This document shows, one piece after another, positions 1 to 8,227 of a stretch of DNA of 64,000 bases. The DNA is from Zhengella mangrovi (GTDB lineage: Bacteria; Pseudomonadota; Alphaproteobacteria; Rhizobiales; Rhizobiaceae). The stretch is from assembly GCF_002727065.1 (NCBI RefSeq), contig NZ_PDVP01000006.1:62001-126000 (forward strand), given 5' to 3'. A program made the position numbers and the translations under genes. The notes beneath the pieces are model-generated. The model searched no databases. It saw only the letters and a list, made by a program, of their open reading frames with translations, and was not told where the DNA came from. How positions within the stretch are numbered: the first letter of the stretch is position 1; each line of letters opens with the position of its first letter.

Positions 1-167
1 TCGCCGTTGGTCTTCTCCCGAACACGGTCGAAGAAGTTCTTATAGGCGTGGATCGACTGGGCATACGTTGGCGGAAGCCACTGGCTGGCCGTGAAGTCCG
101 TAGCATGGGCCACTCCGGACGCCGCCACGGCAAAGATGGTCGATGCAAGCAGTGCTTTCAGGTTCAT
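1..167 (-). CDS. TRAP transporter solute-binding protein DctP, N-terminal part (cut by window edge)
   Basis: The first 55 codons read inward from an ATG at 167 and give a typical export signal (basic start, hydrophobic stretch, cleavage near AHA-TDF), followed by the beginning of a periplasmic protein. The rest lies outside the window. Identification rests mainly on context: it is the last gene after the DctQ and DctM membrane subunits on the same strand, the usual place for the periplasmic DctP-type receptor of a tripartite carboxylate transporter. The protein would bind the ligand in the periplasm and hand it to DctQM. The gap of about 40 bases after dctM carries a GGAGGAGACC ribosome binding sequence. 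Confidence 0.7.
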   Translation of the reverse strand, partial: MNLKALLASTIFAVAASGVAHATDFTASQWLPPTYAQSIHAYKNFFDRVREKTNG

Positions 168-209
168 GTTCGAGGTCTCCTCCTTGTTGAACATATTGGC
201 GTGCGGTCT

Positions 210-1520
210 CTAATGGCTGGCTCCCGGCAGCCAGAGAGACAGAAATGGAAAGGCGATGATCAGGGCGAGCGTTACGAAATCGGCCAAGAGAAAGCCGAAA
301 GTTCCGCGGAAGATCTGGCCAAGCGAAACCTCATCCCCCATCGCGCTTTTCACGACGAAGATGTTCAGGCCCATCGGCGGCGTCACCATTCCCATCTCGA
401 GCAGCTTGACCGTGATGACGGCAAACCAGACCAGGTCGACGCCATAGCTTTTCAGGATCGGGGTGAGCACCGGCAGCGTGAGAAGCATGATTGACACCGG
501 CTCCAGGAAGCATCCCATGATCAGGTAGAGCACCGTGATCGCCAGCATCAGGCCGAGCTCGGTATGAATGTAGGTGCCAACGAGTTCGGAGAAGACATTG
601 GCCATGCCGGTCAGCCCGAGAAGCCGCTGAAAGAGCGCCGCGCCCACGACGATGATGAATATGGAAGCCGTACCTTTCGCCGTGCGCTGCAGGGCCTCGT
701 CGAAGGCGGCCATCGTGAACGATCTGCGGATGATCGCCAGAATAATGGTGAGGGCGGCTCCAATGGCGCCGGCTTCCGTCGGGGTGAAGAGCCCGGCAAA
801 GATGCCGCCGATGACGCAGACTATGATGAGCGGCAGGGGCCAAACGTCCCGAAACGCCTCCCGGCGCTCTTCCCGCGATATTGTTTCAACGACGCGCGGG
901 GCCATCTCGGGGCTGATTTTCACCCGGATCGTGATGTAGATGATGAAGACGACCGCTGACAGGATCCCGGGAACGACACCGGCGAGGAACAGGCTGTTGA
1001 TCGACTCCGACATCGTGATCCCGTAGACGATCATCAGGACCGACGGTGGAATGAGCGCGCCAAGCGTGCCGGCCGCGGCCACCGAGCCCGTAGCCAGTCC
1101 AGGATGATACTTCGCCTTCAGCATTTCCGGTACGGCAGTGCGCGAGAAGGCAGCAGCAGTCGCCACGCTCGAACCGCTGGCCGATGCGAATAGCGCGGCG
1201 GAGATCACCGTCGCGGACGCCAGGCCACCGGGCAACCATCCAAGCGTGATGCGCGCTGACCGGAAAAGATTTTTCGTCAGTTCCGACGATGCCGCCACGT
1301 AGCCCATCAGCAGGAACATCGGGATGGCAGAGAGATTCCAGTCTCCCACCATTTCAAATGGAACGGCCTTCAGCACACCGATGCCGGCATTCACACTGAT
1401 GGCTGCCGATATCCCGCCAAAGGCCACGATGCCCATGGCAATGCCGACCGGGACGCGGATGGCCACCAGCAACAGAACAACGCCAATGCTCGCCGCGCCA
1501 ATGAATTCACGGTCGCTCAT
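210..1520 (-). CDS. dctM: TRAP transporter large permease DctM
   Basis: The 436-residue, very hydrophobic protein has about 12 membrane segments and the normal DctM length. Family features include LFASASGSSVATAAAFSRT, GTLGALIPPSVLMIVYG and the PTEAGAIGA segment. It forms the Na+- or H+-driven translocation channel that works with the small DctQ subunit and the DctP receptor. The gene starts 2 bases after the dctQ stop, so the two subunits are probably co-translated. The substrate cannot be read from the sequence; TRAP systems usually carry carboxylates or related organic anions. The upstream arginase-like and EthD-like genes suggest a catabolic unit, which is an inference. Confidence 0.93.
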   Translation of the reverse strand: MSDREFIGAASIGVVLLLVAIRVPVGIAMGIVAFGGISAAISVNAGIGVLKAVPFEMVGDWNLSAIPMFLLMGYVAASSELTKNLFRSARITLGWLPGGLASATVISAALFASASGSSVATAAAFSRTAVPEMLKAKYHPGLATGSVAAAGTLGALIPPSVLMIVYGITMSESINSLFLAGVVPGILSAVVFIIYITIRVKISPEMAPRVVETISREERREAFRDVWPLPLIIVCVIGGIFAGLFTPTEAGAIGAALTIILAIIRRSFTMAAFDEALQRTAKGTASIFIIVVGAALFQRLLGLTGMANVFSELVGTYIHTELGLMLAITVLYLIMGCFLEPVSIMLLTLPVLTPILKSYGVDLVWFAVITVKLLEMGMVTPPMGLNIFVVKSAMGDEVSLGQIFRGTFGFLLADFVTLALIIAFPFLSLWLPGASH

Positions 1521-1522
1521 GG

Positions 1523-2044
1523 TCAGACAGCTCCGGTCGAGTCATGGGGAGAAGGTGTCGTCCCGGAGAGCATCACGCGGAACGCTTCAACAAGCTTGGC
1601 GGCGGCGGCAACAGAGCCAAGGAAAAGGCCTAGTGGCATGAAGACGCGAGCCGGCCAGACCGGCACATCCCAGGTCCCGGTCACGAACTCTTTGATCTCG
1701 AAGGCTTCGACGGCGACCTTGAAATAGATCCAGCCAAGCAGCGCATAGAAACCGATAGCCAAGAGGTTCGCTGTAATATCGAACAGATCTTTTACGAGGT
1801 TCGGAACATTGTCGCGCAGAACATCTACGGCAATGTTCTCCTCCAGGAGCTGAAGCAGGGCCAGGGGCAGAAAGATGATCGCCACCATCAGGTAGGACGC
1901 GACGATCGTGTCGATGCCCGGAATGGCGACATTCGCGACAGCCCGCGACAGAACGTCGGCAACGACAAGCAAGAGCATCAGAATGATGCCAATCGTCGAA
2001 AGACGCACCATTGCCTTGCTCATCAGATCAATGGCTCTGAACAT
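1523..2044 (-). CDS. dctQ: TRAP transporter small permease DctQ
   Basis: The 173-residue membrane protein has four hydrophobic helices, the normal architecture of DctQ. The start was set at the ATG at 2044 because GGAGG lies 9-10 bases before it; the longer frame to 2158 adds a hydrophilic, poorly supported extension. DctQ anchors and completes the DctM channel in the inner membrane. It lies directly upstream of dctM (2-base gap) and about 220 bases downstream of the arginase-like gene, so transcription may continue from that gene or begin in the gap. Confidence 0.9.
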   Translation of the reverse strand: MFRAIDLMSKAMVRLSTIGIILMLLLVVADVLSRAVANVAIPGIDTIVASYLMVAIIFLPLALLQLLEENIAVDVLRDNVPNLVKDLFDITANLLAIGFYALLGWIYFKVAVEAFEIKEFVTGTWDVPVWPARVFMPLGLFLGSVAAAAKLVEAFRVMLSGTTPSPHDSTGAV

Positions 2045-2267
2045 CCAAGATACCTCCATCGGACACAGGCCTGGCGGATTGTCCGGTTCGATATCGTTCA
2101 GCCGGCCTGTTCGCTTGACGCGAATTCCGGGGTCTTTGCCCCGCATTCTTCTGTTCACGCACTACCAAGATGAAGCAGAATGCAGCGCGGTTCTGTCCTC
2201 TCGCCAAATGACAAACGGCCCTGCCCCGGCCGCCTGTCGGCCCAGTCAGAGGCCGCCGTCGGCACGG

Positions 2268-3137
2268 TCAATCGCCCAGGATTGGCATTTCGCGCATGGC
2301 ATCGCGCAGGCGGAGCATGTCCCAAGGGAGATGTTCGGCGATTGCCAGCCCCACGACATCGCAGGCACCAGCGACGTCCTGGAGCAGGCGCATAACCTGC
2401 TCGAGAGCCATCCTGCCTTGGGGAATGCCGTTCCAGGTGCCCGCAGGCACGGCCGGGTTGTTGAAAAGCAATGGCGTAAACCGTGCAGGATCCAGAACAT
2501 CGAGATCAAAGTGAATGGCGAGATGCTTGATACCCTGAGCTTCGATCCAGTCGAGGATCGGCCGGCTGGATTGCGCCAGTTCGCTCGCAGGGACATTGCG
2601 CAGGCCTAAACGAGCGATGATTTCGCCTTCCGGCTCGGACCACTCCTGAAGACCTGCGTAGATCACTTTCCTCGGATCGAGCTTCAGCGGCACCTGCGCA
2701 TCGAGATCCGGATCACCGACGCCCAGCAGCGCACCAAGGACGTGGGCATGTGAATGGGCAAAATGGCGAGGTCCGATGACGTCAGGATGGCAGTCGATCC
2801 AGAGGACGCCAAGATCTCCCCCGTAGCGCTCGTTCAGATAGGCGATCGGTACGAGATCGATCAGGCAGTCGCCTCCAAGCGCCGCAATCCGGTCAGGCGC
2901 GTGCTTGTCAATCAACGCCCTCGCGGCCTTTGCTTGCCGCACAACGGCGGAGCGCCCGACGATGCCATTCTCGTTCTCCAGAATGGCGCCATCCGCCGGA
3001 TTGTCGACCGGCACGGTTTCTTCCGGGCCGGTGGCTCTCGGCGCCAGAAAGGACAGTAGCTCGGAGCCGAAGAAATAGGCCGGCTCATTGCCGCCCTGCC
3101 ATTGCGGCATGTTTAATCGAAGGGTCTTTCTTTGCAT
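2268..3137 (-). CDS. arginase/agmatinase-family (ureohydrolase) protein with altered metal site
   Basis: The 289-residue protein has the ureohydrolase core. WIDCHPD (D115, H117, D119) and HFDLDVLDP (D211, D213) provide five of the six usual manganese ligands. The first ligand, normally His in GGDH, is Cys91 in GGDC. The usual catalytic-loop His is also not in its standard context (HSHAH at 128-132). Substrate is therefore uncertain: hydrolysis of a guanidino or formimino compound is the family role, but this subfamily may differ. The start at 3137 has GGGAG at correct spacing; a longer frame begins at 3155. It lies 23 bases after the EthD-like gene and upstream of a TRAP transporter. Confidence 0.8.
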   Translation of the reverse strand: MQRKTLRLNMPQWQGGNEPAYFFGSELLSFLAPRATGPEETVPVDNPADGAILENENGIVGRSAVVRQAKAARALIDKHAPDRIAALGGDCLIDLVPIAYLNERYGGDLGVLWIDCHPDVIGPRHFAHSHAHVLGALLGVGDPDLDAQVPLKLDPRKVIYAGLQEWSEPEGEIIARLGLRNVPASELAQSSRPILDWIEAQGIKHLAIHFDLDVLDPARFTPLLFNNPAVPAGTWNGIPQGRMALEQVMRLLQDVAGACDVVGLAIAEHLPWDMLRLRDAMREMPILGD

Positions 3138-3160
3138 CTGCGGCACTCCCGGCATTCGGA

Positions 3161-3502
3161 TCAGGGAAAGACCTTGCGATGGGTAAGCGGCAGCATCACC
3201 ATCGTGTCGAAGTCGATGAAATTCATGGAATCGACCTTCAAGGCCTCAATCGGCCATGCATCCGCCGCCTGCTGGGCCGTCTCGAAGGTGTAGATGGAGA
3301 TCGCGTCGTATGCGGGTCCACTGTCTGGGACATACTCGTCACCAAGGCCCGGTTCGCGGATCGGGTAGTGATCGTAGGCGACGAGGCCCTTCTCCTTGAG
3401 AATATCGACCATCAAGGGACCATGCACGTCGCGGTAATAGGCGCGAAACTCATCAATGGACATTCCCGGGACACGCCGGAAGACATAGGCAACGGTATGC
3501 AT
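3161..3502 (-). CDS. EthD-like dimeric alpha-beta barrel protein
   Basis: The 113-residue protein starts at the ATG at 3502 behind a perfect AGGAGG. It has the pattern of EthD and related small ferredoxin-like alpha+beta barrels: an early strand (HTVAYVFRR), a helix ending in YYRDVHGPL, and a C-terminal strand. Such proteins accompany catabolic gene clusters, often as small isomerases, monooxygenases or of unknown role. It is the first gene of the minus-strand unit leading into the arginase-like and TRAP genes and diverges from the AraC regulator at 3841. Exact function is unknown. Confidence 0.75.
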   Translation of the reverse strand: MHTVAYVFRRVPGMSIDEFRAYYRDVHGPLMVDILKEKGLVAYDHYPIREPGLGDEYVPDSGPAYDAISIYTFETAQQAADAWPIEALKVDSMNFIDFDTMVMLPLTHRKVFP

Positions 3503-3840
3503 GACAATCCTCCTGTTTTCCAAAGGCTAGTCCGGGCAAGACTTGACAGCTTGATCGCCTCGGCCAACGGCATTGCAGGCTTGGCCAATTTCATCACGGC
3601 GCCGGCCCCGGATGGTTGCGGAGCAACGGTGGGTGCTCAAACGCGCGGAGGCCGGATGCGGGCAATCAGCGGCGCGGTTTTAGCCGCAAAGCCGCCGCTC
3701 CTCGGCAAGAGCTGGTCAATTCCGCTTTATCAAAAGCGATATTGGGGACATAATATAAGTGTGGCGGCCGTTCGGGAGACGGCACCGCCAAGCTTTGTCG
3801 GAAGCAAAGCGTGGCGACGCCATTGGGAGGAAGAAAAAAT
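3503..3840. promoter_or_regulatory. divergent intergenic region with candidate AraC promoter and shared motif
   Basis: The 338-base gap separates the EthD-like gene (leftward) and the AraC regulator (rightward). It contains a 16-base inverted repeat CGCTTT-N4-AAAGCG at 3723-3738. Overlapping this is TTTATCAAAAGCGAT (3726-3740), which matches 14 of 15 bases of a motif at 19085-19099 in front of the second AraC regulator. A possible -10 (TAATAT near 3751) lies downstream. I infer autoregulation or cross-regulation by AraC-type proteins; no experiment supports this. Confidence 0.4.
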
Positions 3841-4770
3841 ATGAGTGCTCTATCGACGACGAGCGTCAAGCCGTCCGATGTCATTCCGTTCTGGACGGAT
3901 GTCGTTTGCAAAACATACGTGCGGGTCGGCTGTGAGATTGATAACAATAGCCGATTCCGCGCAGGTGTCAGGACCGTCGATTTCGGCCGTACCCGGCTGA
4001 GCCGCGTGGCATCGACGCCGATCCGCTACGAGCGAACGACAGAGAACATCGCCGATTGCGGCAATGACGACTACCTCATCAAGTTGCTGACGGCGGGCCA
4101 AGCCCGAATCGAACAGCATGGACGATCCACGTTGATCGGACCTGGCGACCTCTGCCTTTTCGATACTGCGCGGCCATACAAGCTAGTCTTTCCCGACACA
4201 TATCAGGCTGTCATGCTGAAGATCCCGCGCGCCGAACTGGATGCGCGACTGCCGGTCGCCGAGGATGTAGCGGCCATGCGCGTAGCGGCCGATGGACGGT
4301 ACACGCGCCTGGCGGCAACCATGCTCTCGTCGTCGACCGATCTGATGGGCGATGAATCCACCTCCTCACCGCGCCTTGGCGCGAACCTGATTGACCTGAT
4401 TGCCCTGGCATTTGACGCCTGTTTCAACGACCTGCAACCGAATGATAGCCGTTACAGCAAGATCGTTGTCCGGGCACAGGACATGATCATGCAAAACCTG
4501 TTCAATCCGGACTTCGATATTGCGAGCGTCCCGAAAGGAATCGGCGTCTCGTCCCGCACGTTGAACCGCGCGTTTGCACAACAGAATATCGCACCGGCGA
4601 AATGGATGTGGGGCAAGCGCCTGGAGGCGAGCCGCAGCCTTCTCGAGACGGGGCGGGCAGATTCCGTGTCCGATGCGGCCATGCGATGCGGCTTCAACGA
4701 TTTCTCGCATTTCAGCCGTGCCTTCAAGGCCCGCTTCGGGGTTAATGCGAGTACCGTCTTCGGACGGTAA
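3841..4770 (+). CDS. AraC-family transcriptional regulator
   Basis: The 309-residue protein starts at the ATG at 3841, preceded by GGAGGAAG. The N-terminal two thirds resembles the AraC_binding_2 type ligand-sensing domain (GDLCLFDTARPYKLVF). The C-terminal roughly 90 residues hold two helix-turn-helix motifs, ending with the typical CGFNDFSHFSRAFKARFG. It is divergent from the EthD/arginase/TRAP unit and convergent with the SDR-led catabolic operon, so either could be its target. A strong shared terminator follows the stop codon. Confidence 0.9.
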   Translation: MSALSTTSVKPSDVIPFWTDVVCKTYVRVGCEIDNNSRFRAGVRTVDFGRTRLSRVASTPIRYERTTENIADCGNDDYLIKLLTAGQARIEQHGRSTLIGPGDLCLFDTARPYKLVFPDTYQAVMLKIPRAELDARLPVAEDVAAMRVAADGRYTRLAATMLSSSTDLMGDESTSSPRLGANLIDLIALAFDACFNDLQPNDSRYSKIVVRAQDMIMQNLFNPDFDIASVPKGIGVSSRTLNRAFAQQNIAPAKWMWGKRLEASRSLLETGRADSVSDAAMRCGFNDFSHFSRAFKARFGVNASTVFGR

Positions 4771-4771
4771 T

Positions 4772-4801
4772 AAAAAAAGGCGCGGTTTTCCCGCGCCTTT
4801 T
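4772..4801. terminator. bidirectional Rho-independent terminator
   Basis: The hairpin GGCGCGG (4779-4785) / CCGCGCC (4791-4797) has a 5-base loop and is flanked by A-run and T-run tails. It therefore works in both directions, between the convergent AraC regulator and the SDR gene that ends the minus-strand catabolic operon. Confidence 0.85.
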
Positions 4802-4830
4802 CGAGACTTGTATCCGGTGAGCGGTTCGCC

Positions 4831-5598
4831 TCAGCGGGCGACAAAACCGCCGTCGATTGACAGGATGGTACCGGTGACAAACGCCGACTTGCCCGAAAGC
4901 AGCCAGGCGATGCCTTCAGCCATGTCCTCGGGTTGACCCCAGCGGTTCATTGGATGGGCCGCAGCAGCATCGGCGTATTCCTGTGTGCCGCGCTTGATCA
5001 TCAGGCCCTGGTCGGTGACCATCGGGGTCTCGGTGAAGCCCGGAGCGATCGCGTTGACACGAATGCCCTGTTCTGCGACTTCGAGCGCAGCAGCCTTGGT
5101 GGCGCCGGCAACGCCATGCTTGGCTGCCGAATAGGCGACGAAATTCGCTCCGGCCGTAAGGCCCCAGATGGAACAGGTGTTGACGATCGTGCCGCTACCA
5201 GCCGGGATCATCACCTTGAACTCGGCCTGCATACATGCGATCACGGCCATCAGGTCAATGGCAATGATCTGGCGCGCGGCGGCGAGATCATAATCGACAA
5301 GCGGCCCGATTGGCCCCGTAATGCCGGCGTTGTTGACTGCCATATCGAGGCCGCCGAACGCAGATACGGTCGCCTTGACTGCCGCTTCGATGTCGGAGTC
5401 GTTGGTCACATCGCACAGGATCGTTTCGGCACTGCCGCCAGCGCCCTCGATTTCCTTTTTGACCGAGGCCAGCTTCTCGGCATTCATGTCCGCCAGCATC
5501 ACCCTGGCGCCACCCTGGGCAAGACGGAGCGCGGTCGCCCGGCCGATGCCGGAGGCAGCCCCCGTTACAAGGGCGGACTTGTTCGCAAATTCACTCAT
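4831..5598 (-). CDS. SDR-family NAD(P)-dependent oxidoreductase
   Basis: The 255-residue protein has the classical short-chain dehydrogenase length. The nucleotide-binding TGAASGIG is at residues 12-19, NNAG follows, and the catalytic Ser-Tyr-Lys set includes AYSAAKHG. The C-terminus ends with the usual TGTILSIDGGF. It probably oxidises or reduces a hydroxyl/ketone intermediate. It is the last gene of the minus-strand operon that includes the SnoaL-like protein, OYE-type reductase, ABC transporter and probably the FAD hydroxylase. Substrate is unknown. Confidence 0.9.
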   Translation of the reverse strand: MSEFANKSALVTGAASGIGRATALRLAQGGARVMLADMNAEKLASVKKEIEGAGGSAETILCDVTNDSDIEAAVKATVSAFGGLDMAVNNAGITGPIGPLVDYDLAAARQIIAIDLMAVIACMQAEFKVMIPAGSGTIVNTCSIWGLTAGANFVAYSAAKHGVAGATKAAALEVAEQGIRVNAIAPGFTETPMVTDQGLMIKRGTQEYADAAAAHPMNRWGQPEDMAEGIAWLLSGKSAFVTGTILSIDGGFVAR

Positions 5599-5626
5599 GG
5601 TTCAACTCTCTTCCTGTTTTTTCAGT

Positions 5627-6052
5627 TCAGAACGGGGCATCCAGAACGCCGTCCATGCGGCTCATGCGCCAGACACCATCGGTGTCCTTGACCACGTCAA
5701 CGTCATACCAACCGCCCGAAACAGAACGGGAGACGCCGTTTTCAGCGGCAAGCAGGTTCAGGAAACAGCGGAACTTGGCGGTGGTTTCGGTCTGTTCGGA
5801 GAAGATGAAGTTGGACATGCAATGGCGGCGCTGGTCCGTCTGAGACTTGCGGATGCCCTCCAGTACCGAAACGATCTCGGCCCGGCCGTTCATCGGCCCC
5901 CAGGCGATATCGGTGCCCGTGACCTTGCCGCCGCTGGTGGCATTTTCGGTGAACGAATCCGCCAACAGGGCGAAATCCGCTTCGTCATAGCCGAAAGCGT
6001 ATTTCGCTGTGACTTCCATGATGAGCTGACGGTCGGCTGCGTTATGTGACAT
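5627..6052 (-). CDS. SnoaL-like / NTF2-fold protein
   Basis: The 141-residue protein starts at the ATG at 6052 behind GGAGGAGACC. The pattern (YAFGYDEADFALLADSFTENAT, then RRHCMSNFIF and a C-terminal WRMSRMDGVLDAP) fits the SnoaL_4 type cone-shaped barrel. These folds serve as small isomerases, dehydratases, or small subunits of ring-hydroxylating enzymes. It sits between the OYE-type reductase and the SDR in a catabolic operon, so a role in processing a cyclic intermediate is plausible but not shown. Confidence 0.75.
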   Translation of the reverse strand: MSHNAADRQLIMEVTAKYAFGYDEADFALLADSFTENATSGGKVTGTDIAWGPMNGRAEIVSVLEGIRKSQTDQRRHCMSNFIFSEQTETTAKFRCFLNLLAAENGVSRSVSGGWYDVDVVKDTDGVWRMSRMDGVLDAPF

Positions 6053-6088
6053 TTTTGGTCTCCTCCATTTCAAGTCGTTCGCGCGCGT

Positions 6089-7198
6089 TCAAGCGGGCTG
6101 CAGTTGGTCAATCGTCGGAAAATCCGTGTAGTCGGCCTCGCCACGGGCATACCATCCGCCGCCGGGTGCCTCCGCGATCGGAGCCCCCTTGGCGATCCGC
6201 GCGACAAGGTCGGGGTTGGCAAAGAAACCACGGCCAAAGGAAATTGCCTGCACCCGCCCGGTGGCCAAAAGCTCGGCGCCCTGATCGATGGCAATCCCGC
6301 CATTGGCGATGATCGGGCCGGAGTAGTTGGGCCGCAGCACGTCGAGGATCTTGTCGAGGTCCGGGAAACCGAACCAGCCGTTCATGTCCGCGAAATGCAC
6401 ATAGGCGGCGCCAAGGCGTTCCATCTCGGCGGCAAGGTGGCCATAGATCGCCTCCGGATCCGACGGCCGCGAATTGTTGTAGGCGGCATAGGGCGAGAAG
6501 CGAATGCCGATCCTGCTCGCGGGCAGGTGTTCAGCGATGGCCTCGAATATCTCGACGATAAAGCGGGCTCGGTTCTCGACGCTGCCGCCGTATTGATCGT
6601 CGCGGACATTCAGGCGGTCACAGAGGAACTGATTGGGCAGGTAGCCGTTCGCGGCGTGGATCTCGACACCGTCGAAGCCAGCCTCGATGGCATTCTTTGC
6701 CGCCGTAGCATAGTCAGCGATGGTCTGCCGGATGTCGTCCAGCGTCATTGCGCGCGACGGCGTCGGCGCGATCTTGACGTAGGAACCATTCTCCAGTTTG
6801 GCGTAGGGGTCGATCATGCCGGGATCGTCGTTCACGCCGCTGGGCGAAAGCGGTTCCTTGCCTCCCATGATGTAGGTCGCACCCACGCGCCCGCAGTGCC
6901 AAAGCTGGCAGAAGATCAGCCCGCCTTCATCATGCACCGCTTCGGTTACAGGCTTCCAGGCCTCGACCTGTTCACGCGAATAGAGGCCGGGCGCCCGCTC
7001 GAAGCCGACGGCATTCTTGTTGACATAGGTGCCTTCACTGATGATCAGCCCGGCCGTGGCACGCTGGCGATAGTATTTTGCCATGATGTCGACCGGCACA
7101 CCGTCTTCCGTCGCCCGGGCCCTGGTCAGAGGCGGCATGATGATACGGTTGGGCAACTCGAGATCGCCGATCTTGAGCGGATCGAAATAGGTTGTCAT
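6089..7198 (-). CDS. NADH:flavin oxidoreductase, old yellow enzyme family
   Basis: The 369-residue protein has the length and motifs of the classical OYE class: the N-terminal NRIIMPPLTRARA segment, CQLWHCGRVG, the substrate-binding HAANGYLPNQF (His and Asn positions), GGSVENRARF and the C-terminal phosphate-binding ISFGRGFFANPDL. It binds FMN and reduces activated C=C bonds in the cytoplasm, using NAD(P)H. The neighbouring SDR and SnoaL-like protein suggest successive reduction steps on an unsaturated cyclic compound. The particular substrate cannot be deduced. Confidence 0.93.
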   Translation of the reverse strand: MTTYFDPLKIGDLELPNRIIMPPLTRARATEDGVPVDIMAKYYRQRATAGLIISEGTYVNKNAVGFERAPGLYSREQVEAWKPVTEAVHDEGGLIFCQLWHCGRVGATYIMGGKEPLSPSGVNDDPGMIDPYAKLENGSYVKIAPTPSRAMTLDDIRQTIADYATAAKNAIEAGFDGVEIHAANGYLPNQFLCDRLNVRDDQYGGSVENRARFIVEIFEAIAEHLPASRIGIRFSPYAAYNNSRPSDPEAIYGHLAAEMERLGAAYVHFADMNGWFGFPDLDKILDVLRPNYSGPIIANGGIAIDQGAELLATGRVQAISFGRGFFANPDLVARIAKGAPIAEAPGGGWYARGEADYTDFPTIDQLQPA

Positions 7199-7225
7199 GA
7201 TTTCCTCCCTGAAACGTATTTTGTC

Positions 7226-8212
7226 TCACCGTGCCGATTTCATACGGAACATCGAGAAATCCGCGGTGCGCAGGCCTACCGCCAGCACGATGGCAAGTGC
7301 CTGGACGAAAAGCTGAACAGCGTTCGACGCGCCCATCGACAGCACCATCTGACCAAGCTGCGTCATGAAGAGCGCGGCGATACCGCTGGCAACGACGCTG
7401 CCGCGCCCACCGGTAAATGGCGTGCCGCCCACAACGACTGCGGCAATGCCGGGAAGCAGGTAGTCGGCGCCTGCCGTGTGGGATGCATTGCCGATGTATC
7501 CGGCAAAAAGCATGCCCGCGACGGAAAAGCTGAGGCCTGCGGCTACGTAGGCGCCGACCTGGTAACGCTCCGCGTCTATTCCCGCAGAAGCCGCGGTTTC
7601 AGGATTGACGCCCACGGCGACGAAGCGGCGTCCATGTATTGTCCGCCGGGTGATTGTAGCAACGACAACGATGAAGAGCACGGCCAGCAACAGGCTGTAG
7701 GGCAACCCGGCGACGCGCTGGGTTGCGAATTCCTTGAGTGCCTGCGGAGCCGCAATTGGCGTCCCGTGCGAGATCTGTCGCACCAGCCCTGTCAGGACCG
7801 CTCCCATGGCGAGCGTGGTGACGATCGGCGTGATCGAAAGCCGTGTCACGAGCAGGCCGTTGCAAAGGCCGGCCAGCATCCCGCCTGCCAGGCCACCAAG
7901 CACGGCGAGGTAGAGTGGCCAGCCCCATGCTGAAAGCATCGACACCAACATGCCTCCGAGCGCGATCGACCCGGCAGCGGACATGTCGAGGCCCCTCTGC
8001 TGAATGACGAGCGTGTGGCCAACGGCCACGATCCCCAGCATCCCTGCAAAGGGAAGCATTGAGAGCAGCGCGCCCTTCGAAACAGACCCTGGTGCAACGA
8101 CCCAGCTGATCAGGAACAGGAGGACCGTACCGATCCAGATCCATCCATATTCGCCGATGCGTTCTGTCAAGCTCGGCATCTTTTCACGGGTCCTGGATGT
8201 CAAATCGCTCAT
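7226..8212 (-). CDS. sugar-type ABC transporter permease (RbsC family)
   Basis: The 328-residue membrane protein has about 8-10 hydrophobic segments. RbsC-family signatures are GLDMSAAGSIALGGM and the C-terminal GGTPFTGGRGSVVASGIAAL loop, which contacts the ATPase. It forms one half of the membrane channel. The other half is the permease domain fused to the ATPase in the next upstream gene (15 bases away). Such CUT2-type importers carry ribose, xylose and similar sugars, but also autoinducer-2, purines and other ligands. The surrounding redox genes suggest a non-sugar ligand here. Confidence 0.92.
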   Translation of the reverse strand: MSDLTSRTREKMPSLTERIGEYGWIWIGTVLLFLISWVVAPGSVSKGALLSMLPFAGMLGIVAVGHTLVIQQRGLDMSAAGSIALGGMLVSMLSAWGWPLYLAVLGGLAGGMLAGLCNGLLVTRLSITPIVTTLAMGAVLTGLVRQISHGTPIAAPQALKEFATQRVAGLPYSLLLAVLFIVVVATITRRTIHGRRFVAVGVNPETAASAGIDAERYQVGAYVAAGLSFSVAGMLFAGYIGNASHTAGADYLLPGIAAVVVGGTPFTGGRGSVVASGIAALFMTQLGQMVLSMGASNAVQLFVQALAIVLAVGLRTADFSMFRMKSAR

Positions 8213-8227
8213 TTCATCCCCTCCGGA

